Below, one piece after another: positions 17,195-26,014 of a stretch of 64,000 nucleotides of DNA. Position 1 is the first letter of the stretch; the number at the start of each line of letters is the position of its first letter. The stretch is from Candidatus Aminicenantota bacterium (GTDB lineage: Bacteria; Acidobacteriota; Aminicenantia; Aminicenantales; Aminicenantaceae). Where the stretch lies: positions 1,534,591 through 1,598,590 of the forward strand of contig CP070825.1 in assembly GCA_020344415.1 (NCBI GenBank), in the 5' to 3' direction. The notes under the pieces are model-generated. The model ran no database searches, was not told where the DNA came from, and saw nothing but the letters and a program-made list of their open reading frames with translations. A program made the translations under genes and the position numbers.

Positions 17195-19729
17195 ATGAGA
17201 AAAAAGGTTGATTTAGAAGAGCTTTTGAAAAATGTAGAAAAACCGGGCCGATATCTGGGGGGTGAATGGAATGAAATAAGAAAGAGCCCCGAGAATTCTA
17301 AAGCTAAAATCGCTCTAATCTTCCCAGACGTTTATGAGGTTGGGATGTCCTATCTTGGCCAAAAAATTCTTTATTCTGTGCTGAATGACCATCCTGACTT
17401 CTTGGCTGAACGAGTATTTGTTCCTTGGATTGATTTTGAAGAGCGCCTTCGGAGTTCAAACATTCCTCTCTACTCACTCGAGAATAGGATTCCTCTTTCC
17501 AAGTTTGACATCTTAGGTTTCTCTCTGCTCTATGAGCTTAATTATTCAAATATTATGACTATCCTTGAGTTGGGGAATATTCCGTTTTTCTCTTTTGATA
17601 GGGACCTCAAGTATCCTTTGATCATGGCAGGTGGTCCGGCTGTTTTTAATCCAGAACCTGTCGTTGATATTTTCGATTTATTTGTGGTTGGAGATGGAGA
17701 GGAGGCTTTTATAGAGATTGTGGAAAAATTCGTGAGGCTCAGGGAGGATTTAAAAGAAAAAAAGGAAATATTAAGAGAACTGAGCGATATTACAGGAGTC
17801 TATGTGCCTTCTTTGTATACGCCCTATAGGCCTCCTAAATCCTTTCTTCTAGCTGAAAAACCAATTAAGGGAATTCCAGCAAAAGTCGAAAAGAGAATTC
17901 TTTTTCCTTTTCATCAAGCCCCTTTCCCTGAAAAGATTATTGTGCCCAACGTTAAGGTCGTTTTTGATAGAGTGGCTGTGGAAGTTGCAAGAGGATGTCC
18001 ACATCAATGTCGATTCTGCCAAGCTTCCAGCATTTATTTTCCTTCGAGAGTAAAAAGTCCCTCCTTTGTTATGAAGAAAATCCTAAACAGTCTAAAGTTA
18101 ACCGGATACGAAGATACTTCTTTGTCTTCTCTTTCAGTCAGTGATTATCCTTATTTCGATGGAATTGTTGAGGCCTTGATGTCCAGGCTAGTAGATCAGA
18201 AGATATCTCTTTCTGTTCCTTCACTGCGACCTGAGGGACTCTCTTCAGAGTTGGCCAAGAACATCAGCAAGGTCAGAAAGACAGGATTTACTTTGGTTCC
18301 AGAAGCAGGGACCGAGCGATTACGTTGTGTCATCAATAAAAAATTAGGGGATGAGGAGATTTATGAAGCTTGCTCCAATGCCTTCTCTCTAGGATGGAGA
18401 TTGCTAAAACTCTATTTTATGGTAGGGCTACCCACTGAGAGGGATGAAGATTTAGAGGGAATTACAAAGCTTATCGAAGCGATTATTCGGATTGGATACA
18501 AAAATTTGAAGTCTGCGCCAAAGATTAATCTTAGTATTTCCTCCTTCATCCCCAAGCCACATACACCTTTTCAATGGCTAAAGATGGAAGATGAGAAGAT
18601 TTTAAAAGAAAAGCACAAGTTTCTTAAATCGCGTCTAAAGAGATATCCTTTTGTAAAAATAAAAAAACATCCTATTAAAAATTCTATTCTAGAAGCTGTC
18701 TTTTCCAGGGGCGATAGACGATTAAATCAAGTTTTGCTCCAAGCTTGGAAAAGAGGCGTTCGATTTGATAGCTGGGCTGATTGTTTCAACTTTCGAATCT
18801 GGGAAGACGCATTTGAATTTGAGAAAATCGATTACAAGGTTTACCTTCAAGCGCAGGATAGAGATGCAATACTTCCATGGGAACACATAGAAACGGGAAT
18901 CAAAAAATCCCACCTTCTTCAGGAGCTGGATAAAGCCCTAAAAGAAAATCGATCCTTATCCTGCTTTGAGGATGAATGTAGTCAATGTCAGGGATGTAGT
19001 TTTCCGTCTTTGCTGGAGAGAAAGTTTCCAGAGAAGATAGAGACTTTACCTGATTTTAATTCCATTTTCGGGAAGAAAACTTGGGAGGTTATTCGTTATC
19101 GAGCATTCTATTCAAAGCTTAAAGCTGTGCGGTTCATATCTCATACTGATTTAAACAATATCATCCAGAGGGGCTTCAGAAGAGCTGGCGTTTCAGTTGT
19201 CCATTCAGAAGGTTTTCATCCAAAAATGAAGGTCTCCTACCTTCCCGCACTCCCATTGGGTATGGAGGGAAAGGCCGAGGTTATTGAATTTAGATCTCAG
19301 TACTTGTTTTCAGAAAGAGAATTTGTTTCCCATGTGAACAATTATCTGCCTGAGGGAGTTAAATTCTTGGCCTTGAAGAGACTGATGTCACTAAAACCTT
19401 CTTTGACTGAAGATCTGAGAACTCTGGTCTATTCAGTTGATTTAAGGAGTCGGGAGATAAAGGAAGCCTTGAAAACGATTTGCAGAAAAGAGGGAGTTTC
19501 TTTGGATGATGATTTTGAAAAAATAGAAGGATTGGTTAATGATTATCTAACTAAAAATCAGAATGAATCAGTTGAAAGGATATCAGTTGATAGAGAGGAT
19601 GAGAAGCTTTTTCTCCATTTAAAGCATTCACCACAAAGAGCCCTTCGTCCTCAGGAAATTGTAGAGGCAATTTTGAAGGTCAAAAATCCTGTTTTTGTGA
19701 TGGCGAGAGAGAAAGTTTTATTTAAATAG
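17195..19729 (+). CDS. TIGR03960-family B12-binding radical SAM protein with DUF2344 tail
   Basis: An 844-residue fusion. Residues 1-240 form a B12-binding-like domain (IFPDVYEVGMSYLG, then GFSLLYELNYSNI). A radical SAM domain follows, with its cluster motif Cx3Cx2C in GCPHQCRFCQAS near residue 270. A second CxxCxxC patch lies near 590. About 635-844 is a DUF2344 domain (YRAFYSKLKAVRFISHTD). In many bacteria this fusion precedes rng (ribonuclease G), but no rng follows here. The reaction is not established for this family. Confidence 0.85.
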   Translation: MRKKVDLEELLKNVEKPGRYLGGEWNEIRKSPENSKAKIALIFPDVYEVGMSYLGQKILYSVLNDHPDFLAERVFVPWIDFEERLRSSNIPLYSLENRIPLSKFDILGFSLLYELNYSNIMTILELGNIPFFSFDRDLKYPLIMAGGPAVFNPEPVVDIFDLFVVGDGEEAFIEIVEKFVRLREDLKEKKEILRELSDITGVYVPSLYTPYRPPKSFLLAEKPIKGIPAKVEKRILFPFHQAPFPEKIIVPNVKVVFDRVAVEVARGCPHQCRFCQASSIYFPSRVKSPSFVMKKILNSLKLTGYEDTSLSSLSVSDYPYFDGIVEALMSRLVDQKISLSVPSLRPEGLSSELAKNISKVRKTGFTLVPEAGTERLRCVINKKLGDEEIYEACSNAFSLGWRLLKLYFMVGLPTERDEDLEGITKLIEAIIRIGYKNLKSAPKINLSISSFIPKPHTPFQWLKMEDEKILKEKHKFLKSRLKRYPFVKIKKHPIKNSILEAVFSRGDRRLNQVLLQAWKRGVRFDSWADCFNFRIWEDAFEFEKIDYKVYLQAQDRDAILPWEHIETGIKKSHLLQELDKALKENRSLSCFEDECSQCQGCSFPSLLERKFPEKIETLPDFNSIFGKKTWEVIRYRAFYSKLKAVRFISHTDLNNIIQRGFRRAGVSVVHSEGFHPKMKVSYLPALPLGMEGKAEVIEFRSQYLFSEREFVSHVNNYLPEGVKFLALKRLMSLKPSLTEDLRTLVYSVDLRSREIKEALKTICRKEGVSLDDDFEKIEGLVNDYLTKNQNESVERISVDREDEKLFLHLKHSPQRALRPQEIVEAILKVKNPVFVMAREKVLFK

Positions 19730-19938
19730 AAACTGGAAACATCTTTTTTTGTGACGGCTTAATAAGGGTATTTGGAGATGTCCTAGCTCCCGCTCAGATT
19801 TTTAACGCCATTCTCCTTTCGGCCTTCTTAATCTTCTAAGAGGAAAGGCGAGGGGCAGTTGGTGAAAAAAAACCGTTTGATAAGATGGATTTGTCTTTTA
19901 TAAAGGAAAAAAAGATGCTTCCTTGTCTACTATTTAAA

Positions 19939-19967
19939 TTGACATAGGCGTAGGATTTAAGTATAAA
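19939..19967 (+). promoter_or_regulatory. Strong sigma70 promoter for acyl-CoA dehydrogenase
   Basis: A consensus TTGACA (19939-19944), 17-base spacer and TATAAA (19962-19967), 60 bases before the start codon. The rest of 19730-20027 holds no feature I can support. Confidence 0.75.
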
Positions 19968-20027
19968 ACTTGGTGCGAATTTTAGAATGCTAAATTATCT
20001 ATACAAAGTAAGAATAAGGAGGAAAGA

Positions 20028-21176
20028 GTGATTGATTTCAGCTTAACAGAGGAGCAGAAGGCTCTTCAAGAGACGGCTCGAGAATTTGCCGAAAAGGAAA
20101 TGAAACCGAATGCTGCAAAATATGATAAAGGAGAGGAATTTGCCGAAGATGTCATGAAAAAAGCCTTTGAAGTGGGATTTCTTACCTGCACAATTCCCAA
20201 AGAATATGGAGGGGGTGGATTAGGCAAGCTTGACACTGTTATCATAAGCGAGGAATTGGCTGCACGTTGTGCGGGAATGTATACAACAATGATGGTTAAT
20301 GCATTGGCTTACACACCTATCATTCTTTTTGGAACTCATGAACAGAAAAAGAAATTCCTTACTTCGCAGACTGAAAAAATGTCTTTTGCCTCTTTTTGCC
20401 TCACCGAAAGAGAAGCAGGATCAGACGCAGGCGCTCTGAAGACCAAGGCAGAAAAAGTCGGTTCAGAATACATCATAAATGGCTCTAAATGTTTTATTTC
20501 CAACGCCGGAATAGCCAATCTGTTTGTTGTCTTTGCCAATTCGAATCCTGAAAGGGGAATGAGAGGATTGAGTGCTTTTATTATCCCTGGGGGTACGCCG
20601 GGATTAACCGTGGGAAAAATTGAGGACAAAATGGGTCACAGAGCTTCTAATACTGCGGAGCTCTTTTTTGAGGATGTAAAAATTCCAGAGGAAAATCTTT
20701 TAGGAAAAGAGGGGATAGGTTTTATCATTGCTATGAAAACCTTAGATGAAACGAGAGCGCCTGTAGGGGCAGCCGGAGTAGGCGTGGCTAGAGCAGCTAT
20801 GGAATATGCGATTGAGTATGCAAAAACGAGAGTTCAGTTTGGGAAGCCCATTGCTCTTTTTCAAAACACATCTTTTAAGATAGCTCAGATGGCGATGGAG
20901 ATAAACGCTGCCCGGCATCTTGTCTGGCATGCCGCGTGGCTTCTGGACCAGGAAAAGCCATGCGGTAAAGAATCAGCTATGGCTAAAGCATTTGGCTCTG
21001 ACGTTGCCATGAAAGTGACCACTGAGTGCGTCCAAATTTTGGGCGGCTATGGATATATGAAAGATTATCCAGTAGAAAAGCTCATGAGAGATGCCAAACT
21101 TCTTCAGATCTACGAAGGGACAAATGAGATCCAACGCTTGATTATTTCGAGAGAAGTAATTGGTCCAATGAAATAA
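20028..21176 (+). CDS. Acyl-CoA dehydrogenase
   Basis: A 382-residue flavoprotein of standard length. It oxidises an acyl-CoA to the 2-enoyl-CoA and passes electrons to ETF. Signature blocks are CLTEREAGSDAG near 125, the FAD-binding FGKPIALFQNTSFKIA, QILGGYGYMKDYPVEKLMRDAK and the catalytic glutamate in YEGTNEIQRLII. The start is GTG after AGGAGGAAAGA. It stands alone behind a strong promoter, without ETF genes. Chain-length specificity cannot be read from sequence; a short-chain or butyryl-CoA type is likely. Confidence 0.93.
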   Translation: MIDFSLTEEQKALQETAREFAEKEMKPNAAKYDKGEEFAEDVMKKAFEVGFLTCTIPKEYGGGGLGKLDTVIISEELAARCAGMYTTMMVNALAYTPIILFGTHEQKKKFLTSQTEKMSFASFCLTEREAGSDAGALKTKAEKVGSEYIINGSKCFISNAGIANLFVVFANSNPERGMRGLSAFIIPGGTPGLTVGKIEDKMGHRASNTAELFFEDVKIPEENLLGKEGIGFIIAMKTLDETRAPVGAAGVGVARAAMEYAIEYAKTRVQFGKPIALFQNTSFKIAQMAMEINAARHLVWHAAWLLDQEKPCGKESAMAKAFGSDVAMKVTTECVQILGGYGYMKDYPVEKLMRDAKLLQIYEGTNEIQRLIISREVIGPMK

Positions 21177-21265
21177 TAAACAGACTGTTCCAAAGATATA
21201 AGACCAAAAAGATTTTTTTTTGTTGAATGAGTTGAGGGAGGGGTGAAGTCGGAATCTTGAAAGGA

Positions 21266-21661
21266 TTAATTTTCTTCTTCAGTAAAATATTCTGGGATTA
21301 TCCCCAATACTTCAACTCCTGCTCCTTTTGCTAAATCGATGAGCTCAATAATACTGCTGTAGGGAAGTTTTGCGTCAGCTCTGATGAATATAGTTTTATC
21401 TTGTCGAGTGGAGTAAATGATTTTTAGCTGGTCTTGAATAAGGCCGAGATCATATTCTTGCTGGTTGATATCTACTTTCCCACCTTTATGTAAAGTCATG
21501 ACTATAACATTTGAAGGTGCTGAAGATGCATCTGCTGTGGTTTCGGGGAGCTTGATATCGATTCCTTTCTGGACCATCGGTGTTATGACCATGAAGATAA
21601 TGAGTAGAACCAGTAATACATCGCATAAAGGAACAACGTTAGGCTCAGCTCTTGCAGGCAT
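21266..21661 (-). CDS. ExbD/TolR-family biopolymer transport protein
   Basis: A 131-residue protein with one membrane helix near the N-terminus (LCDVLLVLLIIFMVITPM), including the conserved Asp that couples proton flow, and a periplasmic domain with DKTIFIRADAKLPYSSI. ExbD normally works with ExbB and TonB to energise outer-membrane receptors. No exbB, tonB or tolQ is adjacent, so this is an orphan copy. A TonB-dependent receptor does occur at the far end of the window. Confidence 0.85.
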   Translation of the reverse strand: MPARAEPNVVPLCDVLLVLLIIFMVITPMVQKGIDIKLPETTADASSAPSNVIVMTLHKGGKVDINQQEYDLGLIQDQLKIIYSTRQDKTIFIRADAKLPYSSIIELIDLAKGAGVEVLGIIPEYFTEEEN

Positions 21662-21697
21662 TCTGTCCTCCTTGTTTTCTCCTGTAGTTTCAAATTC

Positions 21698-21727
21698 ATT
21701 CTACGATAGTTCTTTTTGTTTTGTCAA
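21698..21727 (-). promoter_or_regulatory. Promoter for the orphan exbD
   Basis: Minus-strand TTGACA (21722-21727) and TAGAAT (21698-21703) with an 18-base spacer. It overlaps back to back with the plus-strand promoter at 21736. Confidence 0.6.
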
Positions 21728-21735
21728 CGTGTTTA

Positions 21736-21764
21736 TTGATTTTTTTCTCCGTAGTATATATATT
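21736..21764 (+). promoter_or_regulatory. Promoter for the TIGR04076 gene
   Basis: TTGATT (21736-21741), 17 bases, TATATT (21759-21764), 22 bases before the ATG. Confidence 0.5.
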
Positions 21765-21786
21765 CTATGGTAAGAAAGGAGGTCGT

Positions 21787-22059
21787 ATGAGAGAGCTAAA
21801 GGTAGAAGTAACAGAAATAAAAGAAAGGTGTGGAGCGAGGCATAAAGTTGGGGATGTCTTTTATATCAAAGGAGAAGGGACAATAGAAATACCGGATAAG
21901 AAGAGAGTCTGTTTATATGCTTTAAATAGCCTATTCCCATTCTTAACTGCTAAACAGAGGGAGGATGAACTGCCTCATGATGATTGGATCTCTGAGACAG
22001 AAACCCTATGTTGCCCTGATCCCAAAGGAGTGGTTTTTAGGGTGATCACCGTTTCTTAA
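21787..22059 (+). CDS. TIGR04076-family small protein
   Basis: A 90-residue protein starting MRELKVEVTEIKERCGARHKVGD, with three Cys or Cys pairs, including the family's CCPDPKGVVFRV C-terminus. I chose ATG 21787 because GAAAGGAGG lies just before it. The conserved cysteines suggest metal or cluster binding, but no function is known for the family. It faces cstA convergently. Confidence 0.75.
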   Translation: MRELKVEVTEIKERCGARHKVGDVFYIKGEGTIEIPDKKRVCLYALNSLFPFLTAKQREDELPHDDWISETETLCCPDPKGVVFRVITVS

Positions 22060-22085
22060 CCCTTAATAAAAGGGAAACACAGTAT

Positions 22086-23750
22086 TTAATTATTGAATAC
22101 CTTTTTAAACAGGATGGCTCGTGCATCGTAGACAATGATAATAGCAAGAATAATCAAGATAAGACTGACAATCCCCAGAAGGAAGCTTCCGCCCTGGAAA
22201 AAGTGATATCCTTGGTAAATAAGAGCTGCGAGTGTAGTAAGCAGCATGAAATAGGCCGGATAGACTGTGTATTTTTTCGGTCTTCTCACTCCCACGAGGT
22301 AGGAAGAAACAACAATTAAAGCCAGCGCTGCCACAAGCTGGTTTGAGGCGCCAAAGACAGGCCAGATGGCCTTATAGCCTTCAGTCCCCCCAAGAAATGC
22401 AGCAAAAACTATAATTATCGAAGAAGCAAACCATCTGTTTTTGAATAAAGGAACCTTTTTTCCCAGAAGCTCTGCAAAAATAAACCTTCCCAGCCTTGTT
22501 GCTGTATCAAGAGTTGTGAGGACAAATGCATTAAGCATTACCATACCGAAAAAGATACCTATGGCCAGAGTAAGTCCGGGAAGAGAAGAGATAAATCTTC
22601 CGTAACCTGTAGCGAAAGCTTTAATCGGATCGCCCTGTGATGTCATTAAATACTGAAAACCGAATTGATTTTCACTTGCTGAAGGATCCCAGATCAATGC
22701 GCCTGCTGCGATGAGGATAACTAGACCAGCTAAGGCCGCTTCTGTGACCATCCCCCCATAGCCGATAATCTTTCCGCTGGATTCGTTGGGCAGCTGTTTA
22801 GCCGTCGTTCCTCCCGCAACTACCGAATGAAAACCGGATATCGCACCGCACGCTATAATAACAAAAAGCATAGGCCATAGAGGTCCTCCCTGGCTTGAAA
22901 AAGAGACAAAAGCAGGGGCATCGAGTGTAGGGTGGGATACCACTAGACCAAGATAGCCTAAACCAAGGCCTAAAAAGAGAATCCAAGTGCTGATATAATC
23001 TCTCGGCTGAAGGAGAAACCAGACAGGAAGAGAGGAAGCAAAGAGAGTGTAGATAATCAAGATGTAAAACCAAAAACTTTGGCTGGAAATACCGAGTACC
23101 TGGGCTGGAAGTTTCACAGGGAGGAATTCCCCAAGATAAATCAGAGCAAAGAGGGTCAACAAAGCAAGCACAGTGGCTGTAACAACATTCATACCTTTTC
23201 TGTAGATAAGCCAGCCAAAAATCATGGCAATGAAGATCAGCCCAAATGTGGGGATGACAATCTCTGGCTGGGATACAAGCGTCTGAGAGGCGACTACCGC
23301 AAAGACAGCAATGACCAAAGCAAGGGCGAGCCAGAGGAAAATAGAAAATATGATTTTTGTTCGGAACCCTAAGGTTTTTTCAGAGATGTCCGCCAAAGAT
23401 GTGCCTTTATTTTGAACAGAGACCATAAGGGAAGAATAATCATGGACAGCTCCCAGGAAGATGCTGCCAATGGCAACCCAAAGGAGTGCACCGAGCCAGC
23501 CGAAATAAAGCACTCCCAACAAGGGACCAAGAATAGGTCCTGCACCGGCAATTGAGGAGAAATGATGGCCGAATAGAAGTGGCTTTTTTGCTGGTAAATA
23601 ATCTATCCCGTCTTTCAATTCATTGGCTGGAGTTAGACGGCTGTCATCAGCCTTAATGACTTTTCTTTCCAGAAAGCTTCCATAGATCTTATAACCTAAA
23701 ACCAACCAGAGGATAAGAATAAAAGCGACAATCAAGGAACTCATGCTCAC
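22086..23750 (-). CDS. cstA: Carbon starvation protein CstA-type transporter
   Basis: A 554-residue polytopic membrane protein with about 15 helices. CstA signature blocks are seen: FGHHFSSIAGAGPILGPLLG, IACGAISGFHSVVAGGTT and LDTATRLGRFI. CstA-type proteins import peptides or pyruvate. Shorter than E. coli CstA (about 700) but typical of the compact family. Together with two OPT transporters in the window it suggests a peptide or small organic acid diet. Confidence 0.92.
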   Translation of the reverse strand: MSMSSLIVAFILILWLVLGYKIYGSFLERKVIKADDSRLTPANELKDGIDYLPAKKPLLFGHHFSSIAGAGPILGPLLGVLYFGWLGALLWVAIGSIFLGAVHDYSSLMVSVQNKGTSLADISEKTLGFRTKIIFSIFLWLALALVIAVFAVVASQTLVSQPEIVIPTFGLIFIAMIFGWLIYRKGMNVVTATVLALLTLFALIYLGEFLPVKLPAQVLGISSQSFWFYILIIYTLFASSLPVWFLLQPRDYISTWILFLGLGLGYLGLVVSHPTLDAPAFVSFSSQGGPLWPMLFVIIACGAISGFHSVVAGGTTAKQLPNESSGKIIGYGGMVTEAALAGLVILIAAGALIWDPSASENQFGFQYLMTSQGDPIKAFATGYGRFISSLPGLTLAIGIFFGMVMLNAFVLTTLDTATRLGRFIFAELLGKKVPLFKNRWFASSIIIVFAAFLGGTEGYKAIWPVFGASNQLVAALALIVVSSYLVGVRRPKKYTVYPAYFMLLTTLAALIYQGYHFFQGGSFLLGIVSLILIILAIIIVYDARAILFKKVFNN

Positions 23751-23815
23751 TCCCTTTCTTTCATTTTATAAGCTTTGTATTTTACATGATTTCGCATGCA
23801 ATTAGCTCATGCAAT

Positions 23816-23910
23816 GGGATCAGGCTTTCATAAGTTTTATAATTTTTTGATATTCTATGTTCAATTGTCTTCTTTAAATATTGTTATAAAACTTATGAAA
23901 ACCTGACCCC
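23816..23910. mobile_element. Miniature inverted-repeat element, GGGGTCAGG type
   Basis: The left arm (23816-23842) and right arm (23884-23910) are inverted over about 27 bases with few mismatches; the core is TTTCATAAGTTTTATAA. About 40 bases lie between the arms. It sits between cstA and the second OPT gene and could form one long hairpin. No ORF is present. Confidence 0.65.
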
Positions 23911-23922
23911 GGCGCAACCTAA

Positions 23923-25827
23923 TTATTTTATTGTTTTATAAATAAGATAGCCTGCTAGAACAAGGAAAGCGGCTAGGGAAACGAGCTCACCGACATTGGC
24001 CGGCCAGACAAGACCTATTCCTGCTGGCTTTTTTGATGTTATGTAAGCATACAGGGCAACCCCCACCATAGTGATTCCTTCGCCTGCAATGAATCCAGAG
24101 CCAAGGAGGATGCCTTTCTCTTTTCTCTTTGTTTTAAGCTCTTCGTTTTTGCCTGCCGCTTTCTCGACGATTTGTCTGATGAATCCCCCGATGAAAATCG
24201 GCGTCATAGTGGAGAGAGGAAGATAGATACCAACATCAAAAGGAAGAGAAGGTACTCTGAGAAGTTCTGCCACGATGGCAAAGCTGCCTCCTATCATAAC
24301 AAGTCCCCACGGAAGATTTCCTCCGAGGACTCCCTCTATAACTGTTTTCATCAAAGTGGCTTGAGGTGCAGACAAATCTTCGGAGCCAAAGGTAAAAGAT
24401 TTGCCGAGAAGCCATACTGTCCATGCTATAGCAAAGGCCGATGCCAATACCCCTATCAATTCCGAGGTTTGCTGTCTTTTTGGGGTGGCTCCTATGATAT
24501 AGCCAGCTTTAAGGTCCTGAGAGATGTCACCGGCTATAGAAGAGCCAATGCAGACTACAGTTCCTACAGTAAGGGCTGCTGCCATGCCTAGCGTATCAGT
24601 CCATCCGAGCGCCAAAAACACAAGGCTCGTTCCGAGAAGAGTGACTATGGTCATGCCAGATGTGGGATTAGAAGTAACCCCCACCAATCCGACTATCCTG
24701 GATGATACTGTCACGAAACAAAAAGCAAAAAAGATGATACATAAGGCACCTATGAGCCGAATAATTAAAGAAGTCTGGATACCTAGTATTTGGGGAGACA
24801 GGACTATTATAACCGCTACTATGAGAATTCCGAGGCCAAGAACGGTAATGGGTAAGTCAGTATCGGTCCTTTTCTTTTTTATTTGTTCGCCTTTCCTGCT
24901 AAGAGTAAAATCTTTAATCCCCACCTTCAGTGCATTGAACATTGTTGGCAAGGACTTGATGACAGTGATGATTCCTCCAACAGCCACTGCTCCAGCACCT
25001 ATAACTCTTATATATTTATGCCAAATTTCCTGTGGAGTCATCTGGGCTATGGGAAGTCCTGTTTCAGGAAACAAAGGGATATTGAGGTTTTCCCCAAAAT
25101 AGGCGATTAAAGGAATGATACCAATCCAGGACAGAAGTCCTCCTGCTACCATGATTCCTGCAATTCGGGGCCCCAGGATAAAACCCACTCCCAATAGGGC
25201 AGGAGTTGGGTCCATACCAAGCCTGGCTTTTTTTAAGACAGGAATAGATAGAAATATTTTTTCCGGCCAGAGTTTTAGGATTGCAATAAGGCTTTTGAAA
25301 ACGGCTCCCACTCCCAAACCCAGGAATACATTTTTGGCCTTAGCCCCACCTTCTTCTGCTGATATGAGTACTTGAGCCGCTGCTGTTCCCTCTGGGTAAG
25401 GGAGGACTCCGTGTTCTTTGACAATCAGCGCTTTCCTGAGAGGAATCATGAAGAGCACTCCCAGTATCCCCCCTAAAAGTGCTAAAGTACCGATTTTAAA
25501 AATGCTTGGATTGAATCCCCAGAGGAAAAGAGCAGGAATAGTGAAGATGATTCCTGATGCGAGGGATGAGCTGGCCGATCCTGTAGTCTGAGCAATGTTA
25601 CAGTCTAAGATCGTGCTTTTTCCAAGGACAGGTGTTAAAGCTCTAAACACAGCTACGGAAATGACTGCTAATGGAATAGCCGTAGAGATTGTGAGCCCAG
25701 CTCTTAAGCCAATATAGGCATTGCCTGCACCGAAAATAACGCCGAAGATTGCTCCGATAATGACAGATCTAAGAGTAAAATCTTTAAAACTTGTGTCATG
25801 AGGCACATAAGGTTTGTGTTCTTGCAT
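23923..25827 (-). CDS. OPT-family oligopeptide transporter (intact paralogue)
   Basis: A 634-residue membrane protein with about 14-16 helices and OPT hallmarks: KPYVPHDTSFKDFTLRS at the start, GAGNAYIGLRAGLT, and GDISQDLKAGYIIGATPKRQQ in the middle. It is full length and undamaged, unlike its relative at 9406-11417. OPT proteins import small peptides or metal chelates with protons. Its own promoter lies upstream. Confidence 0.92.
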   Translation of the reverse strand: MQEHKPYVPHDTSFKDFTLRSVIIGAIFGVIFGAGNAYIGLRAGLTISTAIPLAVISVAVFRALTPVLGKSTILDCNIAQTTGSASSSLASGIIFTIPALFLWGFNPSIFKIGTLALLGGILGVLFMIPLRKALIVKEHGVLPYPEGTAAAQVLISAEEGGAKAKNVFLGLGVGAVFKSLIAILKLWPEKIFLSIPVLKKARLGMDPTPALLGVGFILGPRIAGIMVAGGLLSWIGIIPLIAYFGENLNIPLFPETGLPIAQMTPQEIWHKYIRVIGAGAVAVGGIITVIKSLPTMFNALKVGIKDFTLSRKGEQIKKKRTDTDLPITVLGLGILIVAVIIVLSPQILGIQTSLIIRLIGALCIIFFAFCFVTVSSRIVGLVGVTSNPTSGMTIVTLLGTSLVFLALGWTDTLGMAAALTVGTVVCIGSSIAGDISQDLKAGYIIGATPKRQQTSELIGVLASAFAIAWTVWLLGKSFTFGSEDLSAPQATLMKTVIEGVLGGNLPWGLVMIGGSFAIVAELLRVPSLPFDVGIYLPLSTMTPIFIGGFIRQIVEKAAGKNEELKTKRKEKGILLGSGFIAGEGITMVGVALYAYITSKKPAGIGLVWPANVGELVSLAAFLVLAGYLIYKTIK

Positions 25828-25894
25828 ATTAAATGTCCTTTTCTTGATTTAAAAATATACCACTGTCAGATTTCAACATTTGAATTACATAGGA

Positions 25895-25924
25895 GGTATA
25901 CAAAATAGAGATATTTATTGTCAA
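25895..25924 (-). promoter_or_regulatory. Promoter for the second OPT transporter
   Basis: Minus-strand TTGACA (25919-25924), 18 bases, TATACC (25895-25900), about 70 bases before the start codon. Confidence 0.5.
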
Positions 25925-26014
25925 TACTAATGCTGTCAGAAGTGGAAAGCATGCTAGATCCTGAGATCTGCTTCCAATTTTTTTGTCAATCATTTTTTCT
26001 GCTAAAGCTTAAAG

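Noticed and set aside
22048-22078. Possible bidirectional terminator between the TIGR04076 gene and cstA (CCCTT/AAGGG).
   Set aside because: The stem is short with an asymmetric bulge and no T-run on either side.
24172-25102. Plus-strand open frames of 139 and 192 codons within the second OPT gene.
   Set aside because: They are antisense shadows of a clearly conserved transporter; no ribosome sites or motifs of their own.
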